Assembly: GCA_945861405.1 (NCBI GenBank)
Contig: CAMAUL010000003.1
Coordinates: 39,721-103,720 of the forward strand
Length of the DNA: 64,000 nucleotides
Reading direction: 5' to 3'
From: Candidatus Methylobacter oryzae
Lineage (GTDB): Bacteria; Pseudomonadota; Gammaproteobacteria; Methylococcales; Methylomonadaceae
Shown: positions 61,259 through 64,000 of the stretch, piece by piece
How positions within the stretch are numbered: position 1 is the stretch's first letter
Layout of the letters: each line of letters starts with the position of its first letter
Notes under the pieces: generated by a model
Seen by the model: the letters and a program-made list of their open reading frames with translations, nothing else
Database searches by the model: none
What the model was told of the DNA's origin: nothing
Program-made: the position numbers and the translations under genes

Positions 61259-62068
61259 GTGGCACGAATCATAGTCGTAACATCAGGTAAAGGTGGCGTT
61301 GGTAAAACAACCACCAGCGCCGCCATCGCCATGGGGCTTGCAAAAAAAGGCCACAAAACAGCAGTCATCGATTTTGATGTGGGCTTGCGCAATCTGGATT
61401 TAATCATGGGTTGTGAGCGCCGCGTCGTTTATGATTTTGTCAACGTCATCAACGGTGAGGCCACCCTTAACCAGGCATTGATACGCGATAAAAACTGCAA
61501 TCTGCTGTACATCCTGCCTGCCTCGCAAACCCGGGATAAAGACGCCCTGAGCCAGGAAGGCGTAGGCAAGATTTTAGATGAACTGAAAAAAGACTTTAAA
61601 TACATCGTCTGCGATTCCCCGGCCGGCATTGAAAAAGGCGCGCATTTGGCCATGTATTTTGCCGACGATGCGTTTATCGTCACCAACCCTGAAGTGTCTT
61701 CGGTGCGGGACTCTGACCGTATGCTAGGCATTTTGTCCAGCAAGTCGCGCCGGGCTGAGCAAAACGAAGAACCCATCAAGGAATACCTGCTGCTGTCACG
61801 CTACTCGCCGGATCGGGTCAAATTAGGTGAAATGCTGAGCGTGGATGATGTGCAGGAAATTTTATCGCTACATTTGCTGGGCGTAATCCCGGAATCAAAA
61901 TCGGTACTCAATGCGTCAAACTCCGGCACACCCGTTATCCTTGACGAAAAAAGCGACGCAGGCCAAGCCTATGCGGATATTGTTGCTCGCTATTTGGGTG
62001 AAGACAGACCGCATCGATTTATTGATGACAAACAAGGCCTGTTTGGGAAGTTGTTCGGGAGAAAATAA
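61259..62068 (+). CDS. minD: Septum site-determining protein MinD (GTG start)
   Basis: ARIIVVTSGKGGVGKTTTSAAIAMGLAKKG; DFDVGLRNLDLIMGCERRVVYDFVNVI. Confidence 0.98.
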   Translation: MARIIVVTSGKGGVGKTTTSAAIAMGLAKKGHKTAVIDFDVGLRNLDLIMGCERRVVYDFVNVINGEATLNQALIRDKNCNLLYILPASQTRDKDALSQEGVGKILDELKKDFKYIVCDSPAGIEKGAHLAMYFADDAFIVTNPEVSSVRDSDRMLGILSSKSRRAEQNEEPIKEYLLLSRYSPDRVKLGEMLSVDDVQEILSLHLLGVIPESKSVLNASNSGTPVILDEKSDAGQAYADIVARYLGEDRPHRFIDDKQGLFGKLFGRK

Positions 62069-62331
62069 TGAGTTTACTGGATTATTTTAAAACATCTAAA
62101 GCCAGCTCGGCATCACTAGCCAAGGAAAGACTGCAAATTCTGGTCGCTCACGAACGCAGCTCCAGAAACCAGCCGTCTTACCTGCCCCAATTGCAAAAAG
62201 AATTGCTGGAAGTCATTCGAAAATACATTAACGTTGAACAAGATGCCATATCCGTTAATTTTGAACAAAACGACACTCAGGAAACACTGGAACTCAATAT
62301 CGTGTTGCCTGACCATCAAAAGACTACATAA
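62068..62331 (+). CDS. minE: Cell division topological specificity factor MinE
   Basis: MSLLDYFKTSKASSASLAKERLQILVAHERSSRNQPSYLPQLQKELLEVIRKY; overlaps the minD stop. Confidence 0.97.
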   Translation: MSLLDYFKTSKASSASLAKERLQILVAHERSSRNQPSYLPQLQKELLEVIRKYINVEQDAISVNFEQNDTQETLELNIVLPDHQKTT

Positions 62332-62359
62332 CCCAACCCCCAAGCTAAAGGTGATCACT

Positions 62360-62557
62360 ATGTCTAATACAATCGGCGATGCAGCAGGAATAGTCTGGAA
62401 ATATCTGGATAAGAACGGGCCGTCCAGCGTCAACAAAGTTACCACTGAAACCGGCATCAATAAAAACGATGTGCAACGCGCCATAGGCTGGCTGTGCAAG
62501 GAAGACAAGCTATCCATCGAGATGGTAGGCCGGGCTGAAACGCTGTCGTTGAAATGA
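62360..62557 (+). CDS. Small winged helix-turn-helix protein
   Basis: MSNTIGDAAGIVWKYLDKNGPSSVNKVTTETGINKNDVQRAIGWLCKEDKLSIEMVGRAETLSLK. Confidence 0.8.
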   Translation: MSNTIGDAAGIVWKYLDKNGPSSVNKVTTETGINKNDVQRAIGWLCKEDKLSIEMVGRAETLSLK

Positions 62558-62596
62558 GGTAAATGGTGCGCGATGCGCACCCTTGGCTGTAGCAAA

Positions 62597-63766
62597 TCAC
62601 AGCCAATGTATCAAACTGAAAAAGATCGACGTGTCGACCCGGTCGAAATCGTGCTGCACCCTAAAGCTCGATTCAATGTTATCAATGCGCTTGTGATAGC
62701 CCAGCAGGCCGCTGACGCCGTGCTGCCCCGGATTCGGGCTGGTAACGCCGATTCCCACAAACAGCGCGTCGATCAAGCTGTCGGTTCTGAGCAATTGGCC
62801 GGGGTAGATAGCGGTTTCCAGGGTTTCTTCGCGCCCGGCATTCGGCAAAGTTTTGTGAGTAAAGCGGAAGTTGACAAACTCGCCGATTTCCCAGGCTGTT
62901 AAGCGGCGGTTGAAGTTGGGATTCAGGTAGCCGATCGGGTTGCTAAACTCCACGCCGCTTGGCCCCATGGCGCGGCCCAGCCGCGATTCGTGGCCTAAAA
63001 AACCTTTGCGAAAGCCCAGGCTGCCGCTGACCCACAAATCCTTGGGGCCGTTGACTTTGCCAATCGTGTTATCGACATAAAATACTTCAACCGCCGGGCG
63101 CAGCTGATTTGCACCCTGATCAGGCGCAACATAACCCACGGTACTGCGCCATTGTTCGCCATCGCTGCCCCAGGTCGCCATCAATTGTTTGTTGTACAGG
63201 GCGATGTAGCCGCCGGGATAATCTTGTCCTTGAAAGCTTTGCCATTGCGTGGACACGATGTATTTAACAGACTGCCACTCGTTCCGGTAGGATATTTTGG
63301 CGAATTTAATATCCTGATTGCTGAGGCTTCTGTCGACAAATCCGCCGCCAAAACCCAAGCCGGACGGCAAGCGATATTCCCCCTGCACCTCGGTTTGTTT
63401 GCTATCGCCTTGTAGGATTTCCTGAGCGCCCAGAATCAAGTCGCCGAGTTCGGGGCGGGGCAGCAAAGGGCGCACAAAGCCGCCGAAATAGTTAATGTCC
63501 TGCCCGCCTGTTTCAGAAATCTGCACACCATGACCACCTTTAAAAACCGGACTCCATAAAAGACTGTTGACCTGAAAATCGCCGTTATCCTTGCGGTCGT
63601 AGAAAGCGTCGATTTTGCCGCCTTTGAGGTAGGGAGAATCGGTATTTCCTGCGTAAACGCAAGGCTGGATGAGCAGCAGGGCAAAAAGCAGGATCTTGGG
63701 TGGCACGGTAAAGTTTTCCTTGTCTGGACGGGATAAATAAAATTGAGGGTTGGGGTACGGCTGCAT
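62597..63766 (-). CDS. Hypothetical outer-membrane-associated protein (signal peptide, beta-rich)
   Basis: 389 aa; LLFALLLIQPCVYAGNTDSPYLKGGKIDAFYDRKDNGDFQVNSLLWSPVFKGGHGVQISETGGQD...; last residues FSLIHWL suggest a beta-barrel strand. Confidence 0.65.
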   Translation of the reverse strand: MQPYPNPQFYLSRPDKENFTVPPKILLFALLLIQPCVYAGNTDSPYLKGGKIDAFYDRKDNGDFQVNSLLWSPVFKGGHGVQISETGGQDINYFGGFVRPLLPRPELGDLILGAQEILQGDSKQTEVQGEYRLPSGLGFGGGFVDRSLSNQDIKFAKISYRNEWQSVKYIVSTQWQSFQGQDYPGGYIALYNKQLMATWGSDGEQWRSTVGYVAPDQGANQLRPAVEVFYVDNTIGKVNGPKDLWVSGSLGFRKGFLGHESRLGRAMGPSGVEFSNPIGYLNPNFNRRLTAWEIGEFVNFRFTHKTLPNAGREETLETAIYPGQLLRTDSLIDALFVGIGVTSPNPGQHGVSGLLGYHKRIDNIESSFRVQHDFDRVDTSIFFSLIHWL

Positions 63767-64000
63767 ACATCACTTTCATCAAAGCCAATGGAACGCTGAT
63801 GACGCAGATAATTATGATAAACACAGATAATTCTAAAACGGCGATTAACTGATTTTTTCTAGGAGGCTGTCGGATTAATAGAGCGAACCACCCCGCTTAA
63901 TCACGTTTAAAATTTAAAAAAATGGTTTGTTGGGATTTTTAATGCCCTTGGTTCTGATTTATCACCCCATCAAGGCTCTTTTCCTCCCTATTAGCCTCTC

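Overview
This 64 kb window looks chromosomal and is probably from a gammaproteobacterial methanotroph (Methylococcales-like). That placement is inferred from gene content and was not tested. The left ~10 kb is a nitrogen-fixation accessory cluster: nifE, nifN, nifX, DUF269, DUF683, fdxB, a 2Fe-2S ferredoxin, a 124-aa unknown, a DUF364 protein, a short Mop-like ORF, a 189-aa unknown, a frameshifted rhodanese and a NafY-like gene. It carries readable sigma54 -24/-12 promoters and TGT-N4-T-N5-ACA NifA boxes. The rest is mostly housekeeping: aroQ-accB-accC-prmA, rlmI, dusB-fis-purH-purD, oadGAB, zwf-edd-eda-gltA, mazG, a large chemoreceptor, thiC with a TPP riboswitch, and minCDE. Toxin-antitoxin loci are interspersed (brnAT, a relBE remnant, two hicAB pairs, DUF3368/UPF0175). 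The most unusual signals are: (1) a 51-nt, 17-codon repeat inserted in frame in three unrelated genes (purH, an HlyD-like adaptor and, in opposite orientation, minC); (2) an attC-like integron-cassette arrangement around a DUF3800 gene and a short hicA, with no integrase in the window; (3) a ~98-bp MITE-like element with terminal inverted repeats and a 4-5 bp target duplication exactly at the hicB2 stop codon; (4) a 62-nt palindrome-containing insertion that frameshifts a nif-linked rhodanese gene; (5) at least ten families of dispersed imperfect palindromes in intergenic regions. No CRISPR array, rRNA, tRNA or complete transposase gene was recognised.
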